From assembly GCF_003751845.1 (NCBI RefSeq), contig NZ_RJKQ01000005.1, positions 186,001 to 250,000 on the forward strand: 64,000 nt of DNA, given 5' to 3'. The position numbers and the translations under genes were made by a program. Shown here piece by piece: positions 20,201 through 30,851 of the stretch. Within the stretch, counting starts at the first letter, position 1, and every line of letters begins with the position of its first letter. This DNA is from Enterobacter sp. BIGb0383 (GTDB lineage: Bacteria; Pseudomonadota; Gammaproteobacteria; Enterobacterales; Enterobacteriaceae). A model generated the notes under the pieces. The model did no database searches. It saw only the letters and a list, made by a program, of their open reading frames with translations, and was not told the DNA's origin.

Positions 20201-20227
20201 CGGGTCGCCACGGCGGCCCGTTTTTTA
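20201..20227 (+). terminator. tsx rho-independent terminator
   Basis: CGGGTCGCC / GGCGGCCCG-type GC stem (one G-U pair, very short loop) followed by TTTTTT. The T-run runs into the stop codon of the convergent WYL-regulator gene. Confidence 0.85.
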
Positions 20228-20917
20228 TTGTCTGACCATCGGCTTAATTTTGCGGAAAAAGTCATTTAACGAGCAGTCAGCCCGTTCGCTAAACCGGCGT
20301 GCGACAGGCGTTATCGCCAGGCAGCGGTCGAGACGAAAGCAGCGATAATCCTTCCGCAGCTCGCACCAGGCCACCAGCAGCCAGTGTTCTCCCCAGAAAA
20401 AAAGCCCCAGCGGCTGCACGTCCCGCCGTGAAAGCTGCCCGCTCTCATCGCGGTAATGCAGCGCCAGTACCTGTTGCCCCGAAACCGCCTGGTGCATCAG
20501 ATCAAAGTCGCTTTTCGAGTGCTGCTGCGCGCCAAAGGCAGGCGCATAGACGCGGGTCTGTTCCGCTTTGCGACGGCTTTCCGCCGGGAGTATCGCCAGC
20601 ACTTTCTCCTGTGCGGATTCCAGCGACTTAGAGAGAGACTCGCCTCCCCAGGTTTTTAGCAGGCGGATCGCCACCATCAGCGCTTCCGATTCCTGGGTTG
20701 TCAGCATTAGCGGCGGCAGATCGAAACCCGCCATCAGGCGGTAACCGCTGCCCGCCTCCCCTTCCACCGGCACACCGGAGAGCGACAGGTCGCGGATATC
20801 GCGGTAAATGGTGCGTTCCGACACGCTCAACCGCTCTGCCAGCAGCGCGGCCGTGGTCAGGCGTCTGCCGCGCAGGATCTGCACAATCTGAAAAAGCCGG
20901 TCGGCGCGTCGGGACAT
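20225..20917 (-). CDS. YafY/WYL-family transcriptional regulator
   Basis: 230-residue one-component regulator. Residues about 1-60 are an HTH_11/DeoR-like winged helix (LFQIVQILRGRRLTTAALLA, then VSERTIYRDIRDLSLSG). Residues about 130-205 form a WYL domain (VSGQQVLALHYRD, with LFFWGEHWLLVAWCELRKDYRCFRLDR). WYL domains sense ligands such as nucleic acids or small molecules. It sits 21 bases after the VOC-protein gene and is co-transcribed with it. The palindrome upstream of that gene is the natural candidate for its operator. Not recognised as a named E. coli gene. Its stop overlaps the tsx terminator. Confidence 0.85.
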   Translation of the reverse strand: MSRRADRLFQIVQILRGRRLTTAALLAERLSVSERTIYRDIRDLSLSGVPVEGEAGSGYRLMAGFDLPPLMLTTQESEALMVAIRLLKTWGGESLSKSLESAQEKVLAILPAESRRKAEQTRVYAPAFGAQQHSKSDFDLMHQAVSGQQVLALHYRDESGQLSRRDVQPLGLFFWGEHWLLVAWCELRKDYRCFRLDRCLAITPVARRFSERADCSLNDFFRKIKPMVRQ

Positions 20918-20938
20918 TATGACTCCATGAGTATCGAA

Positions 20939-21304
20939 TTATGCCGGTTGATGCAGGCCAATTCGGTTGCCTTCACTGTCGGTAAAGAGCGCAATCGTAC
21001 CAATATCGTTGGGTAAAATCTGCGGGCCAAAGGCACATTCACCGCCGTTCTCCGTCACTCGCTTGAGCGTGGCGGCGATATCATCCGTATGCAGATAAAG
21101 TAGAGCGCCCTCTGCGGACGGCTTCATTTGCGAACATTTAACCAGCGCTCCGCCCGGCTGAGCCGGATCGTGCGGGAAGATGGCCATAGCAAACTCGGAC
21201 AGGGTTTCCCGGCGCAGCGATACCGCCATGACCGCCTCATAAAACCCAACGGCGCGTTCCAGATCCTCGACGATAATTTCAAACCAGTTGATTACGTTTT
21301 TCAT
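20939..21304 (-). CDS. VOC (glyoxalase/dioxygenase fold) family protein
   Basis: 121-residue vicinal-oxygen-chelate fold protein beginning MKNVINWFEIIVEDLERAVGFYE, the usual first beta-alpha-beta unit. It continues with GALLYLHTDDIAATLKRVTENGG and ends GTIALFTDSEGNRIGLHQPA. AGGAG stands five bases before this ATG but only two before the preceding ATG, so the second is chosen. A longer upstream reading crosses the candidate operator and is rejected. Substrate unknown; VOC proteins paired with WYL/YafY regulators are common. Conserved metal ligands are not obvious at every expected place, so binding rather than catalysis is possible. Confidence 0.85.
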   Translation of the reverse strand: MKNVINWFEIIVEDLERAVGFYEAVMAVSLRRETLSEFAMAIFPHDPAQPGGALVKCSQMKPSAEGALLYLHTDDIAATLKRVTENGGECAFGPQILPNDIGTIALFTDSEGNRIGLHQPA

Positions 21305-21353
21305 CATAGCTCCTGTGCTATCAATTAAGTTCAGGAACACTCTAAAACCCCCC

Positions 21354-21375
21354 TCCTGACAGCATACTGTCAGGA
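21354..21375. promoter_or_regulatory. palindromic operator upstream of the VOC-WYL operon
   Basis: Perfect 9-bp inverted repeat TCCTGACAG-CATA-CTGTCAGGA, 50 bases before the VOC gene start, where a promoter is expected. As the operon ends with its own HTH/WYL regulator, autoregulation through this site is the simplest reading (inference). Confidence 0.6.
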
Positions 21376-21418
21376 GTCCTCTTCTTATTGCACAAATAAA
21401 CATCGCGCCCGGCGCGAC

Positions 21419-21732
21419 GATCTTTTTGACTGGCGAAAATAAAGACAAAAAAGATCCTTGAGATCGTGATCTTTTAAATTACTTGCGATATTCTTGATGC
21501 AGATCAAATTTAGATGAAAATCTGCATTGGAAGGGCGCAAAAGAATTAAAAATCTGTTATTTATCAAAAGAAAAGAATATACATCGACTTATAGCAAACT
21601 ATCTCGTTTTCTGGCCACAGTACAATAGATTCAAGCGATCATTCGGATCAAACTAATAGATTAAAACTATTACTTAAAGTAATATTGATCGATGAAAACA
21701 ATTTTTAAATGATCGTCAATAATCATAAGATC
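21419..21732. promoter_or_regulatory. AT-rich intergenic region with ten GATC sites
   Basis: The 474-base gap between the VOC gene and the EAL gene is AT-rich and unlike its neighbours. It holds ten GATC (Dam) sites, at 21419, 21453, 21462, 21468, 21502, 21637, 21646, 21687, 21711 and 21729; about one is expected by chance in this length. Several are set in A/T tracts, as in AAAAAGATCC and GTGATCTTTT. No coding sequence is credible here. The layout recalls Dam/Lrp-controlled or SeqA-binding regions, but no function is shown. Confidence 0.55.
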
Positions 21733-21778
21733 GGTCCCCCCTGTCATCTTCCAACGATGAGTAAACTAAGAGTCGATA

Positions 21779-22492
21779 ATGAATACTGTCATTATATCAG
21801 GCGAAGAGTTTTCGGTTTCTACAGCCTTCAAGCCTGTTTATTCACTGAGCTCGCAAAAGATATATAAATATGAGTCGCTGGGCAGATTAGAAAATATTGC
21901 TGGTGACGGTGTGGCCGCAACGGACATTGCAGAAAGCGCCGCCAACAGAGCAGTAATACGTCAGGTTACGGAAATTATATTTAATTTAACCTGCAGTTTG
22001 CTGATCCGTAAGAACGAGCTGCGCGCCTCTTTCCATTTTCCAAAATCGCTGCTTGGCGATGAAGCGTTTTTGGCAAAAATGCACGCCCGCTGCGAGATCC
22101 TCGGTATCGCGCCGGAGCAGATTGAGATTGAGCTTAGCGAGGAGATCGCTGCCGCGCAGCTGATTGAGAACCTTAACTTCCTGCTGCTGGCCAGGCGCTA
22201 CGGGTTTAAAATCGCGCTGGACGCTATCAGCATCGGCGAACGCCCTGCGGAAGTCCTTTCGTCCTTCGGTTTCGATAGCATTAAGATCGATAAAACGCGA
22301 ATTTGCGAAGAGGAAAAATGCCATTCGCTTATTGAAAGCTGTCGTCACTCTGGCGCCGAGATAATATATGAAGGGCGTAATAAAGAATTCAATATAGCGA
22401 AACTGAAAGAATATAACAGCATCGGTTTCCAGGGCTATGTATATTCCCGCCCATTGTCGATGAGCCAGGTGCGTTTGCTCGAAGGCGTTTGA
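21779..22492 (+). CDS. degenerate EAL-domain protein, probably catalytically inactive
   Basis: 237-residue single-domain protein related to cyclic-di-GMP phosphodiesterases. The EAL motif reads ESL (Glu32). Other conserved points survive: Glu118 in IEIELSEE, Lys169 in DSIKIDK, Glu198 in YEGRN, Gln218 in GFQGYVYSRPL. The metal-binding Asn is His (SFHFP), DDFG has become DAIS (LDAISIG), and the loop-6 Gly is lost, so catalysis is unlikely. The size equals that of YdiV/RflP, the inactive EAL protein that blocks FlhDC, but similarity is not close enough to name it. E. coli has yajD between tsx and secF instead. Base composition of gene and upstream region is AT-rich, suggesting transfer. Confidence 0.8.
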   Translation: MNTVIISGEEFSVSTAFKPVYSLSSQKIYKYESLGRLENIAGDGVAATDIAESAANRAVIRQVTEIIFNLTCSLLIRKNELRASFHFPKSLLGDEAFLAKMHARCEILGIAPEQIEIELSEEIAAAQLIENLNFLLLARRYGFKIALDAISIGERPAEVLSSFGFDSIKIDKTRICEEEKCHSLIESCRHSGAEIIYEGRNKEFNIAKLKEYNSIGFQGYVYSRPLSMSQVRLLEGV

Positions 22493-22511
22493 TTTATTAT
22501 TCCCCGGCCAT

Positions 22512-22545
22512 AAAAAAACCGCAGCCCGAAAGCTGCGGTTTTTTA
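22512..22545. terminator. bidirectional terminator between EAL gene and secF
   Basis: Stem AACCGCAGC / GCTGCGGTT with a CCGAAA loop, preceded by an A-run and followed by a T-run. It serves the plus-strand EAL gene and the minus-strand secF, whose stops face each other. Confidence 0.9.
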
Positions 22546-22561
22546 TTACCCCGAAACGGGA

Positions 22562-23533
22562 TTACGGCAGAATTGACGGTTGATCCGCCCCTTCTTTCTC
22601 GACTTTCTGCTGGATCAGATGCTCGCGCTTCATACCCAGTTTCAGTGCCAGTGCGGATGCCACGTAGATAGAGGACGCGGTACCGATGGAGACACCGATC
22701 AGCATGGTCAGGGAGAAGCCCTGCAGCATTGCACCACCGAACAGATACAGCATCAGGATAACCACTAAGGTGGTCCCGGATGTGATCAAGGTTCGGTGCA
22801 GCGTCTGGGTCAGCGACACGTTAAATATCTCGTAAGGCGTACCGCGACGGATCTTGCGGAAGTTCTCACGAATACGGTCCGATACCACGATGCTGTCGTT
22901 CAGCGAGTAGCCGATAACCGACATCAGCGACGCCACGATGGTCAGGTCAATCTCGATACTAAAGAGAGAGAGCACGCCCATGGTGATGATCACGTCGTGC
23001 GCAAGGGCGATAACCACCCCCGCCGCCAGACGCCATTCAAAGCGAATACCGACGTAGATAAGAATCGAGATCAGCGCCACGATCAGCGCCATTGCCCCGG
23101 TCTGCGCCAGATCGGCACCCACGCTTGGCCCAACAAATTCGATACGTTTGACCGCCGCATTCTGGTTGGTCGCTTCGTTGATCACGCTAACGACTTTGCT
23201 GCCCAGCACCTGACCGCCGGTTTCACCCTCAGCAGGCGGCATGCGCACCATGATGTCGCGGCTGCTGCCAAAGTTCTGCAGCAGCGGATCGGCGAAGCCG
23301 GCTTTCTCCAGCGCAGCACGCATCACTTCCACATCCGCTGGTTTTTCCAGGGAAATTTCAATGACCGTACCGCCGGTGAAATCGAGACCCCAGTTAAAAC
23401 CGCGCACGCCGATAATAATAATCGACACGATCAGCAGAAAACCGGAAATGCCGAAGGCCCAGTAGTCCCAGCGCATAAAGTCCCAGACTTTACGGCCGTG
23501 GTTCAATTGTTCAACAGTATATTCCTGTGCCAC
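22562..23533 (-). CDS. secF: protein translocase subunit SecF
   Basis: Inner-membrane accessory subunit of the Sec translocon, working with SecD and YajC to use the proton-motive force for late steps of protein export. 323 residues, the E. coli length. TM1 is about 26-45, followed by [15 protein letters not shown], the start of the periplasmic P4 domain. Five more helices come after residue 140, including [23 protein letters not shown], the RND-type signature. It follows secD after 10 bases. Confidence 0.98.
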   Translation of the reverse strand: MAQEYTVEQLNHGRKVWDFMRWDYWAFGISGFLLIVSIIIIGVRGFNWGLDFTGGTVIEISLEKPADVEVMRAALEKAGFADPLLQNFGSSRDIMVRMPPAEGETGGQVLGSKVVSVINEATNQNAAVKRIEFVGPSVGADLAQTGAMALIVALISILIYVGIRFEWRLAAGVVIALAHDVIITMGVLSLFSIEIDLTIVASLMSVIGYSLNDSIVVSDRIRENFRKIRRGTPYEIFNVSLTQTLHRTLITSGTTLVVILMLYLFGGAMLQGFSLTMLIGVSIGTASSIYVASALALKLGMKREHLIQQKVEKEGADQPSILP

Positions 23534-23543
23534 AACGCACTCC

Positions 23544-25391
23544 TCAGATAGACAGCTTTTTGATGCGTTTGCCGCCGTACAGCAGGTTCACGATGGCACG
23601 GGTACCGACAATTGCGGTAAACATGGACGTCGCCACACCAATACCGGTAGTGATCGCAAAGCCTTTAATTGCACCGGTACCGACCGCATACAGAATGATG
23701 ACTTTAATCAGCGTGGTGATGTTCGCATCAAAGATGGAACTGAACGCGCCTTTGTACCCTTCATCAATCGCCTGCTGTACGGAACGACCGTTGCTCAGCT
23801 CTTCTTTAATACGTTCGTTAATCAGTACGTTGGCGTCGACCGCCACCGCAAGGGTTAACACGATCCCCGCGATACCCGGCATGGTCAACGTCGCACCAGG
23901 CAGCAGCGACATAATGCCGACAATCAGCACCAGGTTCGCCAGCAGCGCAGTGGTCGCAATCAGACCAAACTTCTTATAGAAGATCAGCATAAACAGGATC
24001 GACACCGCCAGACCGGCCAGACAGGCTTCCAGACCCTGCTGGATATTCTGCATACCCAGGGTCGGACCGATGGTGCGTTCTTCAACAATCTGAATCGGCG
24101 CAATCAGCGCACCGGCGCGCAGCAGCAGAGAGAGCTGGCGTGCTTCGTTCGGGTTGTTGATACCAGTGATGCGGAAACTGCTGCCGAGACGGGACTGGAT
24201 ATTGGCGACGTTAATCACCTCTTCCTGTTTCACCAGAATCGAACGGCCGTTGGCATCTTTCCTGCCGCTGTCTTTGTACTCCACAAACAGGGTCGCCATC
24301 GGCTTGCCGATGCTGTCCTTGGTGAAGTTAGACATGATGTTACCACCCGCGCTATCGAGCGAGATGTTAACCTGCGGCTGGTTGTATTCATCCTGGCTGG
24401 AAGTGGAGTCGGTGATATGGTCACCGGTCAGGATCACGCGCTTGTACAGCACAACCGGCTGTCCATCACGCATCTGCTTCACTTCCGAGTCGCCCGGTAC
24501 GCGACCAGAGGCGGCGGCAGACGGATCGACGTTTGCATTGACCAGACGGAATTCGAGGGTCGCGGTCGCGCCAAGGATCTCTTTAGCACGTGCGGTATCC
24601 TGAATACCCGGCAGCTCAACCACGATGCGGTCGGCGCCCTGACGCTGTACCAGCGGTTCGGCAACGCCGAGCTGGTTAACGCGGTTACGCAGGATATTAA
24701 TGTTCTGCTGAACGGCATACTCACGGGCTTCGCTCAGACGCGCGTCGGTCATCACCGCGACCAGGCCATTACTGCCCTGATTTCGGATAACCATATCGCG
24801 GTGGCGAGCGGTGAGGAAAGTATTCGCTTTATCGCGGGCAGCGCCGTCGCGGAAAGTGATAGCCACGCCGTAGTTATCGGCTTTACGCACGTTGGTGTAA
24901 GGAATGCTCTGCTCACGCAGGCCGCTACGCAGGTTGTCGATGCTTTGCTCTTGCAGCTTGCCCAGCGCCGTTTCCATATCCACTTCCATCAGGAAGTGCA
25001 CGCCGCCACGCAGGTCAAGGCCTAGTTTCATCGGCTCGGCGTAAATCGTCGACAGCCAGCGCGGAGTTGCCGGAGCAAGGTTAAGCGCCACCACATATTG
25101 CTCACCCATTTCGCTCATCAGCGCTTCACGGGCGCGCAGCTGGGTATCGGTGGAGTCGAAGCGCGCAAGAATTGCACCCTCTTCCAGCGCCACAGACTTC
25201 GCGGTAATTTTTTCTTCTTGTAACGTTTTCTGGACCTGGATCAGCGTTTGCTCACTGGCGGCGACACCGCGCGCACCAGTGATCTGAACAGCCGGATCCT
25301 CACCATACAGGTTGGGAAGTGCGTAAAGCAGGCCGACGACAATCACGACGACCAGCATAATGTACTTCCACAAAGGATAACGGTTTAACAC
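23544..25391 (-). CDS. secD: protein translocase subunit SecD
   Basis: RND-superfamily partner of SecF, 615 residues as in E. coli. TM1 (about 9-27, [20 protein letters not shown]) is followed by the large periplasmic P1 region, which starts with [17 protein letters not shown]. The remaining five helices lie after residue 450. The conserved segment [19 protein letters not shown] contains the proton-relay Asp region. YajC is encoded directly upstream with a 27-base gap. Known role: pulling substrates across after SecA-driven translocation. Confidence 0.98.
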   Translation of the reverse strand: MLNRYPLWKYIMLVVVIVVGLLYALPNLYGEDPAVQITGARGVAASEQTLIQVQKTLQEEKITAKSVALEEGAILARFDSTDTQLRAREALMSEMGEQYVVALNLAPATPRWLSTIYAEPMKLGLDLRGGVHFLMEVDMETALGKLQEQSIDNLRSGLREQSIPYTNVRKADNYGVAITFRDGAARDKANTFLTARHRDMVIRNQGSNGLVAVMTDARLSEAREYAVQQNINILRNRVNQLGVAEPLVQRQGADRIVVELPGIQDTARAKEILGATATLEFRLVNANVDPSAAASGRVPGDSEVKQMRDGQPVVLYKRVILTGDHITDSTSSQDEYNQPQVNISLDSAGGNIMSNFTKDSIGKPMATLFVEYKDSGRKDANGRSILVKQEEVINVANIQSRLGSSFRITGINNPNEARQLSLLLRAGALIAPIQIVEERTIGPTLGMQNIQQGLEACLAGLAVSILFMLIFYKKFGLIATTALLANLVLIVGIMSLLPGATLTMPGIAGIVLTLAVAVDANVLINERIKEELSNGRSVQQAIDEGYKGAFSSIFDANITTLIKVIILYAVGTGAIKGFAITTGIGVATSMFTAIVGTRAIVNLLYGGKRIKKLSI

Positions 25392-25418
25392 GGCAGTTCC
25401 CTTTGGGAAAACAAAAGA

Positions 25419-25751
25419 TTACAGCGCCTTCATCGTGCCTTTCGGCAGAACGGCAGCTACGAAGTCACGTTTGATAACCACTTCATTGGTGTCGTTCAGT
25501 GCGATCACAACGTAGCCGCTTTCTGCTACTTTGGTTACGCGACCCACCAGGCCACCGTTGGTCAGCACTTCGTCACCTTTGGCGATGGAGTCCATCAGCT
25601 TTTTGTGCTCTTTGGTGCGTTTCTGCTGTGGGCGCAGGATCATGAAGTAGAAAATCAGACCGAATACCGCCAGCATCAGGATCAGAGACATCGGGCTGCC
25701 CTGCGCCGAAGCACCAGTTGCCGCTACCGCATCAGAAATAAAAAAGCTCAT
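25419..25751 (-). CDS. yajC: Sec translocon accessory protein YajC
   Basis: 110-residue single-pass inner-membrane protein that binds SecDF. The transmembrane segment is about residues 21-38 (PMSLILMLAVFGLIFYFMILRPQQKR), followed by the conserved RPQQKRTKEHKKLMDSIAKGD and a small cytoplasmic beta domain. The length equals that of E. coli. It follows tgt after 21 bases, in the queA-tgt-yajC-secD-secF order found across enteric bacteria. Confidence 0.97.
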   Translation of the reverse strand: MSFFISDAVAATGASAQGSPMSLILMLAVFGLIFYFMILRPQQKRTKEHKKLMDSIAKGDEVLTNGGLVGRVTKVAESGYVVIALNDTNEVVIKRDFVAAVLPKGTMKAL

Positions 25752-25772
25752 TCAAATTCCCTCATTATTAAA

Positions 25773-28024
<2,252 letters not shown>

Positions 28025-28116
28025 GACACTAACTCAGGACAAAATAAGAGGCGGGTAGTCTAGTGCTGACGCCCCTTCGCTGCAACCGTTAGCCGCCTCC
28101 GGACAGGTAATAACCG

Positions 28117-28698
28117 ATGAATTTTCTTGCTCACCTGCACCTGGCGCACCTCGCCAACAGCTCCCTTTCCGGCAACCTGCTGGCCGATTTTGTGCGCGGT
28201 AACCCGGAAGCCGACTATCCGGCGGACGTGGTTGCGGGGATTTTTATGCACCGGCGCATCGACGTACTGACCGATAACCTCCCGGAGGTGACGGAGGCCA
28301 AAACCTGGTTCCGTCCGCAAACCCGCCGCGTTGCGCCCATTGCGCTGGACGTGATGTGGGACCACTTCCTTTCCCGCCACTGGGCACAGCTATCGCCCGA
28401 TCTGCCGCTGGAAGATTTCGTCCGCTATGCTCACCAGCAGGTCAGCACGATCCTGCCTGACTCGCCGCCGCGCTTTGTTAACCTCAATGAATATCTGTGG
28501 TCGGAGCGCTGGCTGGTGCGCTACGGCGAGATGGACTTTATTCAGCGCGTGCTGAACGGGATGGCCAGCCGCCGCCCGCGTCTGGAAGCGCTGCGCGATA
28601 GCTGGCAGGATCTGGACACCCACTATGATGCCCTGAGCGAGCGTTTCTGGCAGCTCTATCCACGCATGATGGCGCAGGCAAAAAATCAGCAGCTGTAG
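28117..28698 (+). CDS. acpH: acyl carrier protein phosphodiesterase AcpH
   Basis: Removes the 4'-phosphopantetheine group from holo-ACP. 193 residues, matching E. coli AcpH (YajB), starting [20 protein letters not shown]. The HD-like metal-binding residues are visible as [33 protein letters not shown] and [12 protein letters not shown]. It is divergent from queA, as in E. coli, across 92 bases. Its 3' end is followed by the promoter of a peroxiredoxin gene. Confidence 0.96.
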   Translation: MNFLAHLHLAHLANSSLSGNLLADFVRGNPEADYPADVVAGIFMHRRIDVLTDNLPEVTEAKTWFRPQTRRVAPIALDVMWDHFLSRHWAQLSPDLPLEDFVRYAHQQVSTILPDSPPRFVNLNEYLWSERWLVRYGEMDFIQRVLNGMASRRPRLEALRDSWQDLDTHYDALSERFWQLYPRMMAQAKNQQL

Positions 28699-28758
28699 AA
28701 CGGTTATACCTATGAATCCTGATAGGCCCAGCCTATATTATCGATTGTCAGGGTCGCG

Positions 28759-28787
28759 TTGTATTCACCAATCCGGCTCCCTATACT
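28759..28787 (+). promoter_or_regulatory. sigma-70 promoter of the peroxiredoxin gene
   Basis: TTGTAT and TATACT are separated by exactly 17 bases, 47 bases before the start codon. This is one of the better sigma-70 matches in the window and suits strong, independent expression of the gene. Confidence 0.7.
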
Positions 28788-28834
28788 GACCCGCGTTGCG
28801 TTCTAAATATCCCTACTGTTAACAGGAGAACACC

Positions 28835-29437
28835 ATGGTTCTGGTCACTCGTCCGGCTCCGGACTTCACAGCTGCTGCCGTTCTGGGCAACGGTGAAATC
28901 GTTGAAAACTTCAACTTCAAACAGCACACCAGCGGTAAAGCCACCGTTCTGTTCTTCTGGCCGATGGACTTCACCTTCGTTTGCCCGTCTGAGCTGATTG
29001 CCTTCGACAAGCGTTACGAAGAGTTCCAGAAGCGCGGCGTGGAAGTGGTTGGCGTCTCCTTTGACTCCGAGTTCGTACACAACGCATGGCGTAACACCCC
29101 GGTCGACAAAGGCGGTATCGGCCAGGTTAAATATGCAATGGTTGCTGATATCAAACGTGAAGTTCAGCAGGCATACGGCATCGAGCATCCGGACGCAGGC
29201 GTTGCGCTGCGCGGCTCTTTCCTGATCGACGCTAACGGCATCGTTCGTCACCAGGTTGTTAACGACCTGCCGCTGGGCCGTAACATCGACGAGATGCTGC
29301 GTATGGTTGACGCGCTGCAGTTCCACGAAGAGCACGGCGAAGTGTGCCCGGCTCAGTGGGAAAAAGGCAAAGAAGGTATGAACGCGTCTCCGGACGGCGT
29401 TGCGAAATACCTGAGCGAAAACGTCTCCAGCCTGTAA
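28835..29437 (+). CDS. typical 2-Cys peroxiredoxin (AhpC/TSA family)
   Basis: Thiol peroxidase of 200 residues. Peroxidatic Cys50 is in PMDFTFVCPSE, with the catalytic Pro and Thr before it, and resolving Cys171 is in GEVCPAQWEKG. This makes it a typical 2-Cys enzyme that forms an intersubunit disulphide. It is closer to the Salmonella tsaA gene, which also lies beside acpH, than to AhpC; no AhpF-type reductase is adjacent, so thioredoxin is the likely reductant (inference). It has its own promoter, a good SD (AACAGGAGAACACC) and a terminator, and is monocistronic. E. coli K-12 lacks a gene here. Confidence 0.94.
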   Translation: MVLVTRPAPDFTAAAVLGNGEIVENFNFKQHTSGKATVLFFWPMDFTFVCPSELIAFDKRYEEFQKRGVEVVGVSFDSEFVHNAWRNTPVDKGGIGQVKYAMVADIKREVQQAYGIEHPDAGVALRGSFLIDANGIVRHQVVNDLPLGRNIDEMLRMVDALQFHEEHGEVCPAQWEKGKEGMNASPDGVAKYLSENVSSL

Positions 29438-29451
29438 TTATCCGGCTGTAT

Positions 29452-29479
29452 AAAAAAGGCTCGCGATGCGAGCCTTTTC
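29452..29479. terminator. bidirectional terminator after peroxiredoxin gene
   Basis: GGCTCGC-GAT-GCGAGCC stem flanked by A-run and T-run (AAAAAAGG on the left, CCTTTTCT on the right). It can end both the plus-strand peroxiredoxin gene and the minus-strand DUF3999 gene. Confidence 0.9.
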
Positions 29480-29498
29480 TCTTTCTTTCCCCGCCCGC

Positions 29499-30851
29499 TT
29501 AACGCGATTTGACATCGCGCCAGACGCCAAGGCCCATCCACACCAGCCCGGCAACGCCCAGCAGCAGCGCTCCCCAGACCAGCACCGTTTTCCACAGCTC
29601 CTGCCGTTCGGCCTGCGAGGTCGCACTCAGCCGCGCTTCCCCACCCAGCGTCACAGCCGCTTTTACCTGCGCTTCAGGCAGCGCCGCCGGATCAACCTGC
29701 TTACGCAGGGCCTCTGGAATTAATCCATCCAGGCTTACTGCCGCAGGCTGGGCCGCTTTATTGCCCCACGCCAGCATAAAGGGCTTCTTGCCCTGGGTAT
29801 TGAACACCAGCACCTGACGATCCCGGCTCCCGACCACCTTCGGCAACGCGGCAGGCAGGTGGGCATCCAGAGTGGTGATACGCACGGCCTGCACGACCGA
29901 ACCCGGAAGGGGAATCTCCGCCTGAGATTGTCCATCACGCCGCCACAGAACCTCTTTACGCAGAGGCTGCCAGGGGTCGTTTTGCGCGCTGCGCCAGGCG
30001 ATATCCACCGGCAATACGCCCTCTTCCGCCAGCTCAACGGCCAGGGAACTGAACGGCTGCGGCTGCGTCCACTGATACAGCGCCTCGGTGGAAGAAACCG
30101 ACTGCCCTTCGCTGACTAATTTCACCTGCTCCAGGGGTGTTTCCTCCCGGCCCAGAGTGGCCGTCGCCTGGGTTATCGTCACCGGCAGACGCGGCGCATC
30201 AAACACCATCAGCAAATAGCGGGCCGTCAGTCGTCTGTTGACAGGAATAGTATCGATCTTCAGGCGGTCGCTACCGCTGGTCAGCTCCATCAGCGGCGCA
30301 TCCTCCTGCAATAGCGTCCAGCGACGCAGGTCGTCACTATAAAAAAGCGTCGCCTTAGCCTGCCAGCGCTCTGCGGGCTGGCTCCAGGTCAGCCCCAGCT
30401 GCGTCAGCGCAAAGCGCTCCGGCATCGTCTCAGGTAGCGCCAGGAGATAGCTCTGCCCGACGTTGTTGACGCGGCGTCCTTCAATGCGAATATCCACCCC
30501 GTCCGGGGAACGCAGCTGAACAACGCCGCTCTCTTCCTCTTTTGCCGCCAGAGGAAAAAGACGCAGCGGTATCGCCTCAGGTTCGGCGGCCTCGATATGC
30601 CGCGTCACCAGGGTAAACGGCACCCGCTCACCATCGTGGTTAAACACGCGCACATCGCGTAAGTCGGGCCATACGCTGCGGGCATACACCCCGGACGGCA
30701 GATCGACGCGATACCATGACGATGCCTCGGGCAGCTCCAGCTCCGCACCCCAGGCGTAATCCTGCGGACGTTCGGGCGTCGTCTCCTGGCTAAACGCCGA
30801 TCCACACACGCTTAATAACGCCACTAAAAACACTCCGTGCAGCCCTTTCAT
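29499..30851 (-). CDS. DUF3999 family exported membrane protein
   Basis: 450 residues, unknown function. Signal peptide 1-22 (MKGLHGVFLVALLSVCGSAF, cut near SAFS|Q), then a large beta-rich periplasmic region with segments such as YRVDLPSGVYARSVWPDLRDVRVFN and WQPLRKEVLWRRDG, and one C-terminal membrane helix (about 423-443, VLVWGALLLGVAGLVWMGLGV) with a short basic tail. The start overlaps the stop of the DUF2339 gene by ATGA, so the two are coupled and probably form one complex across the inner membrane. The pair is known from other Gram-negatives; E. coli K-12 has nothing between acpH and malZ. Confidence 0.82.
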   Translation of the reverse strand: MKGLHGVFLVALLSVCGSAFSQETTPERPQDYAWGAELELPEASSWYRVDLPSGVYARSVWPDLRDVRVFNHDGERVPFTLVTRHIEAAEPEAIPLRLFPLAAKEEESGVVQLRSPDGVDIRIEGRRVNNVGQSYLLALPETMPERFALTQLGLTWSQPAERWQAKATLFYSDDLRRWTLLQEDAPLMELTSGSDRLKIDTIPVNRRLTARYLLMVFDAPRLPVTITQATATLGREETPLEQVKLVSEGQSVSSTEALYQWTQPQPFSSLAVELAEEGVLPVDIAWRSAQNDPWQPLRKEVLWRRDGQSQAEIPLPGSVVQAVRITTLDAHLPAALPKVVGSRDRQVLVFNTQGKKPFMLAWGNKAAQPAAVSLDGLIPEALRKQVDPAALPEAQVKAAVTLGGEARLSATSQAERQELWKTVLVWGALLLGVAGLVWMGLGVWRDVKSR

